A DNA stretch of 64,000 nucleotides from Paenibacillus plantarum (GCF_013141695.1 NZ_WHNY01000016.1:1-64000), one strand, 5' to 3'. Positions 16,397-25,427 are shown, counted from the stretch's first letter. The notes: a model not told the origin generated them from the sequence alone. Program-made: numbers and translations.

Positions 16397-16582
16397 ACTG
16401 GAAAATGTACAGCTATTTAGGAGAAATCCACCGGGTAAATCGATTTAGATGGAAAACATGTAGCTAATTCTCCCCCATCAGCACATATTAGCGAAATTTC
16501 CTGAAATTAACTGTACAAAATCCAGCTATTCTCGATTTATATCGATTTTACGAAGAATTAACTACAGGAAATCCATCTATTC
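16397..16582. repeat. Four degenerate about 23-bp repeats
   Basis: Units at about 16397-16419, 16448-16470, 16509-16531 and 16560-16582 share a loose pattern: ACTG or similar, then AAAATC/ATGTAC, then AGCTATT or ATCTATT. They are spaced 39-61 bases apart. I see no ORF or RNA fold that explains them. They lie between asnB and the heptamer array. Confidence 0.5.
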
Positions 16583-16621
16583 GCAAAAATGGGTCGACCG
16601 ACGTTCAGTGGGCGGGGAGTC

Positions 16622-17170
16622 GCAGCGGCAGCGGCAGCGAGCAGTTGCAGCGAGCAGTTGCAGTTGCTATGTGATTAGTGGTTTGCGGTTTGCGGTTTGC
16701 GGTTTGCGGTTTGCGGTTTGCGGTTTGCGGTTTGCGGTTTGCGGTTTGCGGTTTGCGGTTTGCGGTTTGCGGTTTGCGGTTTGCGGTTTGCGGTATGTGA
16801 TCTGCGGTTTGGGGTTTACGGGTTGCGGTTTGCGGTATGTGATCTGCGGTTTGGGGTTTACGGGTTGCGGTTTGCGGTATGTGATCTGCGGTTTGGGGTT
16901 TACGGGTTGCGGGTTGCGGGTTGCGGCTTGTACTTTGTGATTTGAGATTTGTAGTTTATGGTTTATAGTTTGCGGTTTGTGGTTTCCGGTATGTGCTTTG
17001 TGGGTTGAGGTTTATGGTTTATGGTTTATGGTTTATGGTTTATGGTTTATGGTTTATGGTTTATGGTTTATGGCTTGCGGTTTACGGTTTGTGGGCTGCG
17101 GTTTGTGATATGTGGTTTCCGGTTTGCGAGTTTCGGGTTACGGATTGCGGATTGTACTTTGTGCATAGTG
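16622..17170. repeat. Phase-locked heptamer array (72 units) with a GCAG-rich leader
   Basis: From 16667 to 17170 (504 bp) the plus strand can be cut into 72 consecutive heptamers without any shift in register. The sub-blocks are 16 perfect GTTTGCG units (16681-16792), a 42-bp higher-order unit made of six heptamers present twice plus a partial third (16793-16911), mixed variants, nine perfect GTTTATG units (17010-17072), then decaying variants of the type GNTTNNG. A short CAGCGG/GCAGTTG-rich microsatellite precedes it (16622-16666). The plus strand is G/T-rich. Open frames across it are a consequence of the repeat and are not counted as genes. Confidence 0.95.
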
Positions 17171-17251
17171 GCACTCTCCACTCAACTGTTGACAACCGAT
17201 GCCGACATAACTCGGCAATATATCCATCACCAAATTCAATAGCTTTAATCA

Positions 17252-17280
17252 CAAAAAAGAGCCTGCCGCAGCAAGCTCTC
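17252..17280 (-). terminator. Terminator of the penicillin-binding protein gene
   Basis: On the minus strand AGAGCTTGC and GCAGGCTCT pair and are followed by TTTTTTGTG, 41 bases past the stop. Confidence 0.8.
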
Positions 17281-17320
17281 TTCCCATTCGTACTTCTTCC
17301 ACTATCTTTCTTCCACTTAC

Positions 17321-19381
17321 TTACCAAGGCCGCTTCCCGCCGCCAAGTTTCGTCAGAACACCACCGTATGCCGCGTCATATGCTTCGAAAATTTTCGCCG
17401 CAATTGGAGATGCTCCATAACGTCCGAAACCACCTTCCGGCACTACGACCGCTACGGCCAGTTTGGGATTCTCCACCGGTGCAAAGGCGATCAGTACGGC
17501 ATTCTCAACTCTTCCTCCAGCCACATCCTGTGTGGATGTTCCTGTCTTACGAGCGACATTGAAGGGTAATTCGTCAATGCCTTGAGCACCGCTTTTCATC
17601 CCATGAATAATTGTATTCCAGTCCGCTTGTGAGAACTCCTTGGATGAATCATCTAGGACTTCAGGCTCAATTGTTTTCACCAGATTGCCTTGATAATCAC
17701 GTATTTCTTCTACGAATTGAGGTTTCATCCGTTTCCCACGACTAGCAAGCGTTGCCGTATACTGCGCAAGTTGCAGCGTAGTCGTCTTCTCATTCTGTCC
17801 CCAGGATGCGTAAACCATCGCGGATTGGTAACTGTCTTTCTCCGCATTTTTAATAAAGTCATTGGATCCAGCGTATTCACCAGGCAATCCACTGCCCGTT
17901 TGCACACCCATCCCGAACTTAGCTAGATACTCTGCCCATTTGGCTGTAACCTTCGAGTTTTCCCGTCCATATTTATTCCAGAAAGGGATACCTACCATTG
18001 CCGACATATACGTATTCGAGGAAACCTCAATGGCGGACGACGCATTTAAACTGCCATAAGCGTGTTTATCGGAGTTTGAAATGGAGCTATTGCCATCCCT
18101 ACCAAAGGTAAATGTACCTGTATCATTGTAATTCTGAACCCCCGCTGAAAAGAACTTTTCTTTTAATCCGATTAATACGGATAACGGTTTAATCGTTGAA
18201 CCCATGAAAACAATGGAAGAAGGATGCTTCGCATTCTCTTTAGCGTCTGGATATTTGGCTTTAGCTGTAGTGATCGTACCATTCTGTATGTACGTCTCGA
18301 TCTCCTTATAGGTGGCTGTTGCCATCCCACCTGTCCAAGCATTAGCATCATAATCCGGGTAGTTCGCCATCGTGATGATACGTCCAGTGTCCACTTCCAT
18401 CGCTACTGCGAAGCCCGAGGAGGCCTTTACCCCATATTTCAAATACGCATCATTCGCATTGGAAGGAGAACGGAGATATTGGATATGATCATGCAGCATT
18501 TTCTCCGTCGCCTTCTGAACGTCCTTGTTGATCGACAGATACAGATTATTCCCCTTAATCGGGGCTGTGACTTCGGCTCTTCCAATGATTTTCATCGCGG
18601 CATTCACTGGATACTTCTTACTCCCATTCTTGCCGCGCAGCTCATCTTGATACATGCGCTCGATCCCATCGAAACCGACATTCTCATTACTTAAATATTC
18701 TTCACTATTCGGATTATCCTTATAGATTTTTTTCGCTGTTTCAGTTGAAAATGCATTCGTATATCCGACCAATTGTGTAGCAATTGTCGTCTTATCGTCT
18801 TCCACCTCATAGGTACGGATACTTTCTTCCGTCACTTCCAGCCCTTTGAATTCATCCCGGTGTTCCAGCAAAAATGCAATTTCAGCATTGGATAAATCTG
18901 CTTTAATACGGCGTGGTACGGAATAGTAGCTAGGGTCTTTCACTTTATTTTTATTAATGTCATAGCCCAAGTCCATGGCAAGAACAATCTCTTCAGCTGT
19001 TGGGCTAACTGTATTCGGTTTAGCATACTTGTCAAATACTTCGCTCTTAATGCGTTTGGCTAAATCAATATTAGCATCCTTATCCTGGCCTGGTTCAATA
19101 CGGAAAAATAAGGACTGTACGGGAATGGTATACGCCAGCGGGGATTTCGTAGAATCATAAATATTGCCGCGAATTGGGGCGATTTTGTTGGTTTGATTCG
19201 TATTGGTATTCTCCGCAGCCTTCAGATCCTTGGCTTGAACGAATTGAAGAATCGCTAACCGCACAATGAGTACGGAAAAAAGTAAAAAAGTAACGAAGAA
19301 AAATATATTGATCCGAAACGAAAAGTGCCGTTTTTTAGTGATTTCTTTTTTCTTCGGATCATCCATAATGGATGACTTCAT
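17321..19381 (-). CDS. Class B penicillin-binding protein (transpeptidase)
   Basis: A 686-aa protein: cytoplasmic basic head, one membrane helix (about 26-48), PBP dimerisation domain, then a transpeptidase domain with the active-site motif STIK (Ser near 394), SSN (near 455) and KTG (near 611). It cross-links peptidoglycan outside the membrane. The layout and length match the PbpA/PBP2 group used for sidewall elongation. The HAD gene upstream ends 24 bases away, so the two may be co-transcribed. The ATG has AAAGGAT upstream. Confidence 0.93.
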   Translation of the reverse strand: MKSSIMDDPKKKEITKKRHFSFRINIFFFVTFLLFSVLIVRLAILQFVQAKDLKAAENTNTNQTNKIAPIRGNIYDSTKSPLAYTIPVQSLFFRIEPGQDKDANIDLAKRIKSEVFDKYAKPNTVSPTAEEIVLAMDLGYDINKNKVKDPSYYSVPRRIKADLSNAEIAFLLEHRDEFKGLEVTEESIRTYEVEDDKTTIATQLVGYTNAFSTETAKKIYKDNPNSEEYLSNENVGFDGIERMYQDELRGKNGSKKYPVNAAMKIIGRAEVTAPIKGNNLYLSINKDVQKATEKMLHDHIQYLRSPSNANDAYLKYGVKASSGFAVAMEVDTGRIITMANYPDYDANAWTGGMATATYKEIETYIQNGTITTAKAKYPDAKENAKHPSSIVFMGSTIKPLSVLIGLKEKFFSAGVQNYNDTGTFTFGRDGNSSISNSDKHAYGSLNASSAIEVSSNTYMSAMVGIPFWNKYGRENSKVTAKWAEYLAKFGMGVQTGSGLPGEYAGSNDFIKNAEKDSYQSAMVYASWGQNEKTTTLQLAQYTATLASRGKRMKPQFVEEIRDYQGNLVKTIEPEVLDDSSKEFSQADWNTIIHGMKSGAQGIDELPFNVARKTGTSTQDVAGGRVENAVLIAFAPVENPKLAVAVVVPEGGFGRYGASPIAAKIFEAYDAAYGGVLTKLGGGKRPW

Positions 19382-19405
19382 GCGGGTTCATATCCTTTCT
19401 CACTA

Positions 19406-20140
19406 TCACTTAGATCGTACTTCAGCGGCAGGTTCCTGAATCAATTCGAGTAGAGATCGGATTCCATCTCCCGTGTGATAAGGGTACCGAATAATACGAA
19501 CAGCATCTATTCCTACTTGATTAGGGGCCCAAATATCATTCGTCTCATGATCCCCAACATATAGGACATCACTAGCCTCAACGTCCGCTATCTGTAAAGC
19601 AAGCCGAAAAATTGCAGGGTCAGGCTTCTCCAAACCAACTTCGGTGGATACCAGTACGGGGTCAAAATAGTGTAATACCCCTTTGTCAGCTAGAATCGCT
19701 TTCAGTGTCGGCGCAAAATTAGAGATAATACCGATACGAAAACCTTGTTTCTTCAGCTCTTCCAGAAATGGCTTCACATCATCAAATAAATCATAATACT
19801 CCGGTGCTGTGAAAATCTCGTATAACTCATGACAGCAGTTGAAAATCTCTTCCTCTGTCCAATCTTCATGAACGCCTAACTTATGCAGAACATAGTTGTA
19901 TAGGTTAACCCAGAATTCACGATCTGACTCTGGACTGCATACTACGAAGTTATCTTTTTTCTCAACATAATAAAATAGACGAAATGCTTCTGTAAAAAGT
20001 TCATTAATATGATCTTCATCACGGTCAACTGCCCGCAGTTGCAAGTATTGTTTTAAAATCGTTTGTGCCGCAGGAATCGTTACTAACGTATCACCTGCAT
20101 CCAAATAAATCATCTTATAAGCATGTAACTCTCTCCGCAT
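19406..20140 (-). CDS. HAD family hydrolase, subfamily IA
   Basis: A 244-aa phosphatase-like protein: motif I YLDAGDTLV, motif II IISNFAPT, the lysine in LEKPDPAIF, motif III YVGDHETNDIWAPNQVG. The helical cap between motifs I and II is typical of subfamily IA. The substrate is unknown. In motif I the residue after the nucleophile aspartate is Ala (DAGDT), so both aspartates are kept. The ATG follows AAAGGAGAG and starts 11 bases after the CvpA-transglutaminase gene. Confidence 0.88.
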   Translation of the reverse strand: MRRELHAYKMIYLDAGDTLVTIPAAQTILKQYLQLRAVDRDEDHINELFTEAFRLFYYVEKKDNFVVCSPESDREFWVNLYNYVLHKLGVHEDWTEEEIFNCCHELYEIFTAPEYYDLFDDVKPFLEELKKQGFRIGIISNFAPTLKAILADKGVLHYFDPVLVSTEVGLEKPDPAIFRLALQIADVEASDVLYVGDHETNDIWAPNQVGIDAVRIIRYPYHTGDGIRSLLELIQEPAAEVRSK

Positions 20141-20150
20141 ATTCTCTCCT

Positions 20151-21299
20151 TTAAACGTCCCTCACATGTGTTTGATCGAAATTCGGCGGATTGAACCAAT
20201 TAGCTCCACTTGCCACCCAAGTAGAATCCAGAGGTACCCACTTATTCGTTTCCTTGAGATACACTTCATTCCAGGCGTGCGGGCCATATCCACCCTGACC
20301 ATCATACCCTAGACCTGTGACAACCTTCACATCAAGTCCAATGGATCTGGCCATTTGTGCGTATAACCTTGAATAATCAATACAAACGCCTTCTTTGGTA
20401 TTGAACGTATCTTCTGGCGTTTGCTCCTTCCAAATTCGCTGTTCTTCATACAGCTTTACTTTATTCCAATCATACTGAACGCGGGTTCCGACCCAACTGT
20501 ACAGCAATTTAGCCTTTTCTTCATCTGTCGTGGCATTCGCTGTAATTTCTTTGGCCGCATCCGAAATGTTACCCGGAATTTTCGCGTCAAGAACTTCATA
20601 TTTTCGTTGCAAAATATTCGTGAATTCTTGCTCTACAGCACGCGTGAAAACAGGCGCCTTCTCCGCAATAAAATCACCTGTGAACGGTGAAATCACTTCT
20701 TGAGCTCCTTTTTGATACATATGTGAAGACTCTATATACGGGGTTAGCATCGAATGAGGGAATATGGAAACATAAATGAATAAAATAGCTATTAACATTA
20801 GAGCTCTAGCAAATCCAGCTATGGATCCAATGGCCCCGCCTGAAATCGAGCTCAAGATAGAATGACTCCGTTTGGGCATGGCAAACCGTTCTGCTAACCA
20901 ACGCCCTAACACTAAATCAACCAAGTGATTCAAGATTTGTTTGATAATAACATAGCCGAGAATAAATAAAACGCCAAAACGGAGTAATGGAAAATCGCGC
21001 AAGCTAGTAATGACGGTATAGTAAGCTTGTTTTAACGCACTTATGTCCACCGTTGGAATCTGCAAATTCTGATCTTTCAGCCACGTTTGAATCCAAGGTG
21101 AAATCAGTTGCACACCCTTCCAAGCAATAAACATGGCGAGGATGGCGAGCACTGCTTCCACCAACATAGCAACGAAATGCCTGGCTGAACCAGAGCCACC
21201 ACGGAAAAACCCCTGCAGCACAGAAGCTGCAATCGTGAGAACGATCAAGATGGATATAAAATTGATTGAGGTGGTTGAAAACCACGCGTTATCCGTCAT
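20151..21299 (-). CDS. CvpA-like membrane domain fused to a transglutaminase-like protease domain
   Basis: A 382-aa two-domain protein. Residues 1-190 hold about four membrane helices with the CvpA-type pattern (FVAMLVEAVLAILAMFIAWKG, LGYVIIKQILNHLVDLVLG, SILSSISGGAIGSIAGFARALML). Residues 255-375 are a transglutaminase-like domain with the Cys-His-Asp triad: EGVCIDYSRLYAQMAR (Cys), GPHAWNEVYL (His) and WVPLDSTW (Asp). The catalytic domain is probably extracytoplasmic. Such domains cleave or cross-link peptides, or act on peptidoglycan cross-bridges. The neighbouring PBP suggests an envelope role (inference). Confidence 0.88.
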   Translation of the reverse strand: MTDNAWFSTTSINFISILIVLTIAASVLQGFFRGGSGSARHFVAMLVEAVLAILAMFIAWKGVQLISPWIQTWLKDQNLQIPTVDISALKQAYYTVITSLRDFPLLRFGVLFILGYVIIKQILNHLVDLVLGRWLAERFAMPKRSHSILSSISGGAIGSIAGFARALMLIAILFIYVSIFPHSMLTPYIESSHMYQKGAQEVISPFTGDFIAEKAPVFTRAVEQEFTNILQRKYEVLDAKIPGNISDAAKEITANATTDEEKAKLLYSWVGTRVQYDWNKVKLYEEQRIWKEQTPEDTFNTKEGVCIDYSRLYAQMARSIGLDVKVVTGLGYDGQGGYGPHAWNEVYLKETNKWVPLDSTWVASGANWFNPPNFDQTHVRDV

Positions 21300-21339
21300 G
21301 TGTACTCACCTTCCTTTGATAGGCTAGCCCAGCTAATGA

Positions 21340-21768
21340 CTAGGCATTTTTCTTTGCTTGCTCGATGAATGCATTCACCGCAGCATTTGCATTCATTTTG
21401 AAAGTTTTCCCGAGAAAAGTGACCTGAACCTCATCGGATCCTGGTTTCCCTTCTACTTGCAAACTTTTCGTCGTAATTAAAAAGGAACCGTCTGGGTTAG
21501 CCTTGAATTTCGCCTCTTTGGCTTCCGAAGTCAAGGCACTAATCGTCTTATCTTTGATGTCATCGCTGACTTGAGAAATAACCGTTGCCCCAATATCTTT
21601 TATTTTATCCTTATAACTCGCTCCATAAACGATAAGCGCCCCAACGATGACAAGGACTACGACCCATTTCACCACGGTTTTGACAATACCAATCACAATA
21701 AATAGAACAATAATAGCCCCTACAATTAAATACCAACGATCCTGTGCAAACGAAATCCACTGATCCAA
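21340..21768 (-). CDS. Small membrane protein of unknown function
   Basis: About 142 aa with the TTG at 21768 (AAGGAGGGG six bases upstream); the frame is open to 21792. Two close membrane segments (about residues 12-30 and 33-52 of this model) are followed by a soluble tail with SDDIKDKTISALTSEAKEAK and a beta-rich end. No known motif. It lies 40 bases before the CvpA-transglutaminase gene and is probably in its operon. Confidence 0.65.
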   Translation of the reverse strand: MDQWISFAQDRWYLIVGAIIVLFIVIGIVKTVVKWVVVLVIVGALIVYGASYKDKIKDIGATVISQVSDDIKDKTISALTSEAKEAKFKANPDGSFLITTKSLQVEGKPGSDEVQVTFLGKTFKMNANAAVNAFIEQAKKNA

Positions 21769-21823
21769 CTTTAACCCCTCCTTATAATCCAAAAGTCCCT
21801 TCCTATCATACTACACGGACTCC

Positions 21824-21979
21824 TTAATCTTCATCTCTTTTTTTCCTTAACTGTGCTAGCTTCTGCTCGATTTCTCTGGTCTTATCTATGCTTTTTCCCG
21901 TTTTACGATAAGATTGTCTTAAACGAAAAACTAGAAAAATTCCGACGGCAGCCAAAAGTATAAAAACTATAGGGTCCAT
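21824..21979 (-). CDS. 51-aa single-pass membrane protein
   Basis: A short gene with a strong ribosome binding site (GGGAGGAAGT before ATG). The product is MDPIVFILLAAVGIFLVFRL followed by a basic, coiled tail (RKTGKSIDKTREIEQKLAQL, then KKRDED). One membrane helix, cytoplasmic charged tail. It lies 55 bases upstream of the 142-aa membrane protein gene on the same strand. No family recognised; assembly or scaffold roles are common for such peptides but unproven here. Confidence 0.65.
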   Translation of the reverse strand: MDPIVFILLAAVGIFLVFRLRQSYRKTGKSIDKTREIEQKLAQLRKKRDED

Positions 21980-22090
21980 ACTTCCTCCCTGTTTCGAATT
22001 TGTGTCATTTGTCCCGAACGGTCATATCCTTGGGACGAGCGGCGTAAAACTTAAGAAGAGATGAAACTAAAGGATCGAGGTGGTAAAACC

Positions 22091-23275
22091 GTGCGAACAG
22101 CCATATGGTTATACTTATTTATGTTTGTTGCATTTTTTGATTTACACGCGCAATACCCGATTTTATCCCCTTTCGCCTTATCGCTGGGAGCTGCTCCTTC
22201 ATTTATAGGGCTCATCATGGGCGTATATTCACTCACACACCTTCCTGGCAATCTCCTTGCAGGCTATGGTGTAGACAAATACGGCAGTAAATTTTTCATT
22301 GTCTGTAGTTTAATTGTAGCAGGGATCATCTTACTATTTCAATCCAATGTGAAAGATCCGTGGCATCTGCTTTACATTCGTTCCATCAGTGGATTTGTAC
22401 TTGCCTTTCTATCACCTGCTTGTTTATCTCTACTTGCTCGCATAGCGCGTGATCGCATTCATCAAAGCAAACTCATGGCAGGCAACGGCCTGGTCCACAC
22501 ACTAGCATCCGTAGTCTCACCTGCGGCAGGTGCTGTATTAGTAGCCAAGATTGGCTTTACAACCTCTTTTTCCGTATTAGGCTGGATCCTTATTTTCACG
22601 GGTATTCTTGCCATTTTCGGTGTAAAAGAGAAGGAAATGCTAGCTCACAAAGCGGACAAGGCAGGAGCCAAAGCCCTCTTAGATCCGCACGGACATCATG
22701 CATCACAGGATATCAAAGAAGATGATGAAGGTGATGGTGTCTCTATCCCCTGGCTTTTCTTCCTTATTCCCATGGCACTCTCTTGCTCACAGGGGATTTT
22801 GTTCTTCGAGCTGCCCTTAATGAAATCAGCACGAGAGTCAATCCTTACTTCTGGCGTTTTTTTCACATTAGTCAGTTTAGGCGCATTGCTTAGTATCTCT
22901 TTTTGGTTTTTGAATAAAATATCACCTTTTTTACGGACAATCTGTGGGAGTATCGGGCTTGCCGCAGTTTTCTTCGGATTAGCCATCCAGTGGCCAATTC
23001 CATTAACCGTATCCCTTTTCTTAATCGGAATGGCCAAAGGTGTCATTTATCCCGCACTTGCAGCTTTACTTGCCAGTATTACCAGCAGCTCTAGATATGG
23101 TCGTGTGTTTTCTTTGCTTTCGATTTCATACTCGGTCGGTGCCTTTATTGGACCCATGATGGCCGGCCAACTTCGCGATCATATATCCTCCTACTTCATT
23201 GCATTCTTCATCCTGATGTTAGCCCTATCGCTTCTGCCGTTTCGTACGTTCAAATCACCTGTGATAACTTCATAA
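22091..23275 (+). CDS. MFS transporter
   Basis: A 394-aa major facilitator protein with 12 predicted helices and a hydrophilic central loop with a His/Asp/Glu-rich stretch (PHGHHASQDIKEDDEGDG). The A-like motif GYGVDKYGSK follows helix 2. GTG at 22091 with GAGGTGG upstream is the likely start; an ATG at 22061 with a weak ribosome binding site is the alternative. The substrate is unknown; drug or sugar efflux is possible. Confidence 0.88.
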   Translation: MRTAIWLYLFMFVAFFDLHAQYPILSPFALSLGAAPSFIGLIMGVYSLTHLPGNLLAGYGVDKYGSKFFIVCSLIVAGIILLFQSNVKDPWHLLYIRSISGFVLAFLSPACLSLLARIARDRIHQSKLMAGNGLVHTLASVVSPAAGAVLVAKIGFTTSFSVLGWILIFTGILAIFGVKEKEMLAHKADKAGAKALLDPHGHHASQDIKEDDEGDGVSIPWLFFLIPMALSCSQGILFFELPLMKSARESILTSGVFFTLVSLGALLSISFWFLNKISPFLRTICGSIGLAAVFFGLAIQWPIPLTVSLFLIGMAKGVIYPALAALLASITSSSRYGRVFSLLSISYSVGAFIGPMMAGQLRDHISSYFIAFFILMLALSLLPFRTFKSPVITS

Positions 23276-23289
23276 TTTCTCTTCACTAT

Positions 23290-23318
23290 AAAAAGGCTTG
23301 ATGTCGTCAGGCCTTTTT
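23290..23318 (+). terminator. Terminator of the MFS gene
   Basis: AAAAAGGC and GCCTTTTT, with additional TGA/TCA pairing, flank the loop TGTCG. It lies 14 bases past the stop. Confidence 0.9.
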
Positions 23319-23435
23319 CCATGTGTCATACGCTGTAAATCCTTGTCATTTCCCAGGAAATATCGCAGCTCCGCATTACTTGGATCGCCGCTCCAAACGG
23401 GGTATACTACTCTAAAAAGGAGTGAAGGTGAATCC

Positions 23436-23789
23436 ATGTCCATTACCATAATTGTTGAGGGAAAAAATGATAAAAGTCGCTTGAAGCGAGTCGTTGATGA
23501 TACTGTCATCATCCACTGTACCTTCGGCACTCCCAGTTCCATTACCTTGGACTCGCTGCGCAAAAAGGTAGGCGATCTGCCTGTTTATATTTTCACTGAC
23601 AATGACGCATCCGGCAAAAAAATCCGCTATTTGCTGCGCGATACATTTCCCGACGCCGAACACATCTATACCCGTAAGGGCTACGCAGGTGTCGAAGGCA
23701 CACCAGAAGAATATCTCATTGGGCAATTAGAAAAAGCAGGACTGGACGCGTATATTATCTACCCTGCGCCCAACCCTGCTTATGAATAA
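23436..23789 (+). CDS. Small Toprim domain protein (YusF-like)
   Basis: A 117-aa protein that is little more than a Toprim fold: the glutamate in IIVEGKNDKSRL and the DxD in YIFTDNDASGKKIR, which bind Mg2+ in primases, topoisomerases and RNase M5. Length fits the YusF-type stand-alone Toprim proteins. The ATG at 23436 has AAGGAG and GAAGGTGA upstream; the longer open frame to 23298 runs through the preceding terminator and is rejected. A nuclease role is plausible but not shown. Confidence 0.85.
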   Translation: MSITIIVEGKNDKSRLKRVVDDTVIIHCTFGTPSSITLDSLRKKVGDLPVYIFTDNDASGKKIRYLLRDTFPDAEHIYTRKGYAGVEGTPEEYLIGQLEKAGLDAYIIYPAPNPAYE

Positions 23790-23799
23790 TCACTTTGCG

Positions 23800-24432
23800 T
23801 TATTTCCCTTTTGAAAGGGTTACAACATCCTTCACGATATGCTCCGCATCCAACTCTGGATTGCTTGCATCATAGTAATTTCTTAGCTGTCCTTTCGGAT
23901 CCACTAACAAAATCGCATTGGCATGCGAGAAATTACCGTCCTTCTCTTTGATGACCATGATACCGAAGTCCTCAGCAAGCTTCTGAACCTTCGCTTCCTC
24001 ACCTCGGAGGAACGTCCATCCACCTGGAATCGGCTTCGATTCGAAACGATTTCCGAAAGCTTTTAACACCTCAGGCGTATCTCTTGTAGGATCAATTGTA
24101 ATCGATAGGATTTCTGCTTTCGATCCGAGAAGATCCTTCTTCTTCAATTCATCTTGTACTTGTGAAATTAAGAAGCTTGTTGGCAAACATACATCCGGAC
24201 AGTATGAAAAGAAGAAATACACGAGTCTCACTTTACCCTCCATATCTTGGGAGGTCACTGTTTTGCCATCTAAATCTTGAAGCTGAAACGAAGGTGCTGC
24301 TTTCATTGCTGTTAATCTTTCATCCGGCTTACTGCCGTTCGTCACTAATTTATAAGCAAAGGATGCAATCATCGCAATTAAAATCGCACCCAGTGCTAGC
24401 TTAAACCAGTTTTTCTCCAAAAACGTCCCCAT
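23800..24432 (-). CDS. SCO1/SenC family copper chaperone
   Basis: A 210-aa protein with an N-terminal membrane anchor (about 10-28) and a thioredoxin-like domain carrying FFSYCPDVCLPTS (the CxxxC copper/redox motif) and the distal His in NFSHANAILLVDP. It delivers copper to the CuA centre of cytochrome c oxidase on the outer face. It is downstream of heme O synthase, 17 bases apart, so both form a cytochrome oxidase assembly operon. Confidence 0.93.
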   Translation of the reverse strand: MGTFLEKNWFKLALGAILIAMIASFAYKLVTNGSKPDERLTAMKAAPSFQLQDLDGKTVTSQDMEGKVRLVYFFFSYCPDVCLPTSFLISQVQDELKKKDLLGSKAEILSITIDPTRDTPEVLKAFGNRFESKPIPGGWTFLRGEEAKVQKLAEDFGIMVIKEKDGNFSHANAILLVDPKGQLRNYYDASNPELDAEHIVKDVVTLSKGK

Positions 24433-24449
24433 CGTTTTCGTCCCCCAGA

Positions 24450-25427
24450 CTAAATTTTCGCTGTCGTATCAATAACCATCAAGATCGATAACAGCGTTAA
24501 ATATAAAAGGGAGAACAAGAACATGCGCTTTGCCCATACAATTTCTGCTTCCCCATTTGCTTTGAATCCTTTGACACTCATGAAAACCCACGTTAATCCA
24601 AGAATGGTCGATACGATTAAGAAGATCGTCCCTACATACCCATATGCCGTTAACATTACTGTAACAGGTACTAATAGAACGACATAACGAACCATACTAA
24701 TTTTCGTTACAAAAGTTCCTCTGACTACCGGCAATAACGGGAAGCCCGCTGCACGATACTCTTCCATACGGCGAATACCAAGCGCCCAGAAATGCGGCGG
24801 CTGCCATAAGAATAAGAACAAGAAAACCAAGATCGCTCCCAAATCAATATTCCCGCTAACTGCGCAATAACCGATCAGAGGTGGTACTGCTCCTGAGATC
24901 GCTCCTACGAATGTGCTCCATACCGATGTTCTTTTGAACCACGCTGTATAGATCCAAACATAAAAGAACAATCCAAGTAAACCCATTAATGTAGCTAAAG
25001 GTGAATGCGCCCCTAAATAGAGAACCCCTAATCCAATCGTACCAAGAATAATTCCGAACCAAAGAACAAAATTGGCGCTTAACCGTCCACTTGGCAGTGC
25101 TCTATTCTGTGTGCGTTCCATCTTCGCATCCATCTCACGGTCCAGATAATTATTCAGTACCGTACCTCCAGCCATAACAAGTGCTGTGCCTAGCATCGTC
25201 ATAAATAAATGGAGCCAGTCAACTTCCCACTTGGCCGCTACCCAGTATCCAGCGAATGCTGTCATCAAATTGGAATAAATAATACCCGGTTTCACCAGTC
25301 GGTAATATTCCTTCAAGGTCACAGGCCCATTTGCACCTTTCGTCGAGCTAGCATCTATGGCATCAGTTCCAGCTTGCCCTTGGGACGAGCCGGTTGAAAC
25401 ATTTTCGTAAGTGACTTGATTATCCAT
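24450..25427 (-). CDS. ctaB: Protoheme IX farnesyltransferase (heme O synthase)
   Basis: A 325-aa UbiA-family prenyltransferase with nine membrane helices. The prenyl-diphosphate Asp motifs are NNYLDREMDAKMERTQNR and, in the second half, the loop after WQPPHFWALGIRRMEEY. It converts heme B to heme O for cytochrome oxidase. The first about 35 residues are a polar Ser/Thr/Gly-rich extension before the conserved LKEYYRLVKPGI. The ATG has GAGGAGG upstream. No ctaA in the window. Confidence 0.95.
   Translation of the reverse strand: MDNQVTYENVSTGSSQGQAGTDAIDASSTKGANGPVTLKEYYRLVKPGIIYSNLMTAFAGYWVAAKWEVDWLHLFMTMLGTALVMAGGTVLNNYLDREMDAKMERTQNRALPSGRLSANFVLWFGIILGTIGLGVLYLGAHSPLATLMGLLGLFFYVWIYTAWFKRTSVWSTFVGAISGAVPPLIGYCAVSGNIDLGAILVFLFLFLWQPPHFWALGIRRMEEYRAAGFPLLPVVRGTFVTKISMVRYVVLLVPVTVMLTAYGYVGTIFLIVSTILGLTWVFMSVKGFKANGEAEIVWAKRMFLFSLLYLTLLSILMVIDTTAKI

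Noticed and set aside
16608..17562. Long forward open frames across the heptamer array (repeating CGLRFAV and YGLWFMV)
   Set aside because: Seven is not a multiple of three, so every frame reads the same heptapeptide and stop codons are absent by construction. No ribosome binding site or domain; the last one runs antisense into the PBP gene.
23298..23435. N-terminal extension of the Toprim protein
   Set aside because: It would start inside the terminator of the previous gene; the ATG at 23436 has the ribosome binding site and begins the domain.
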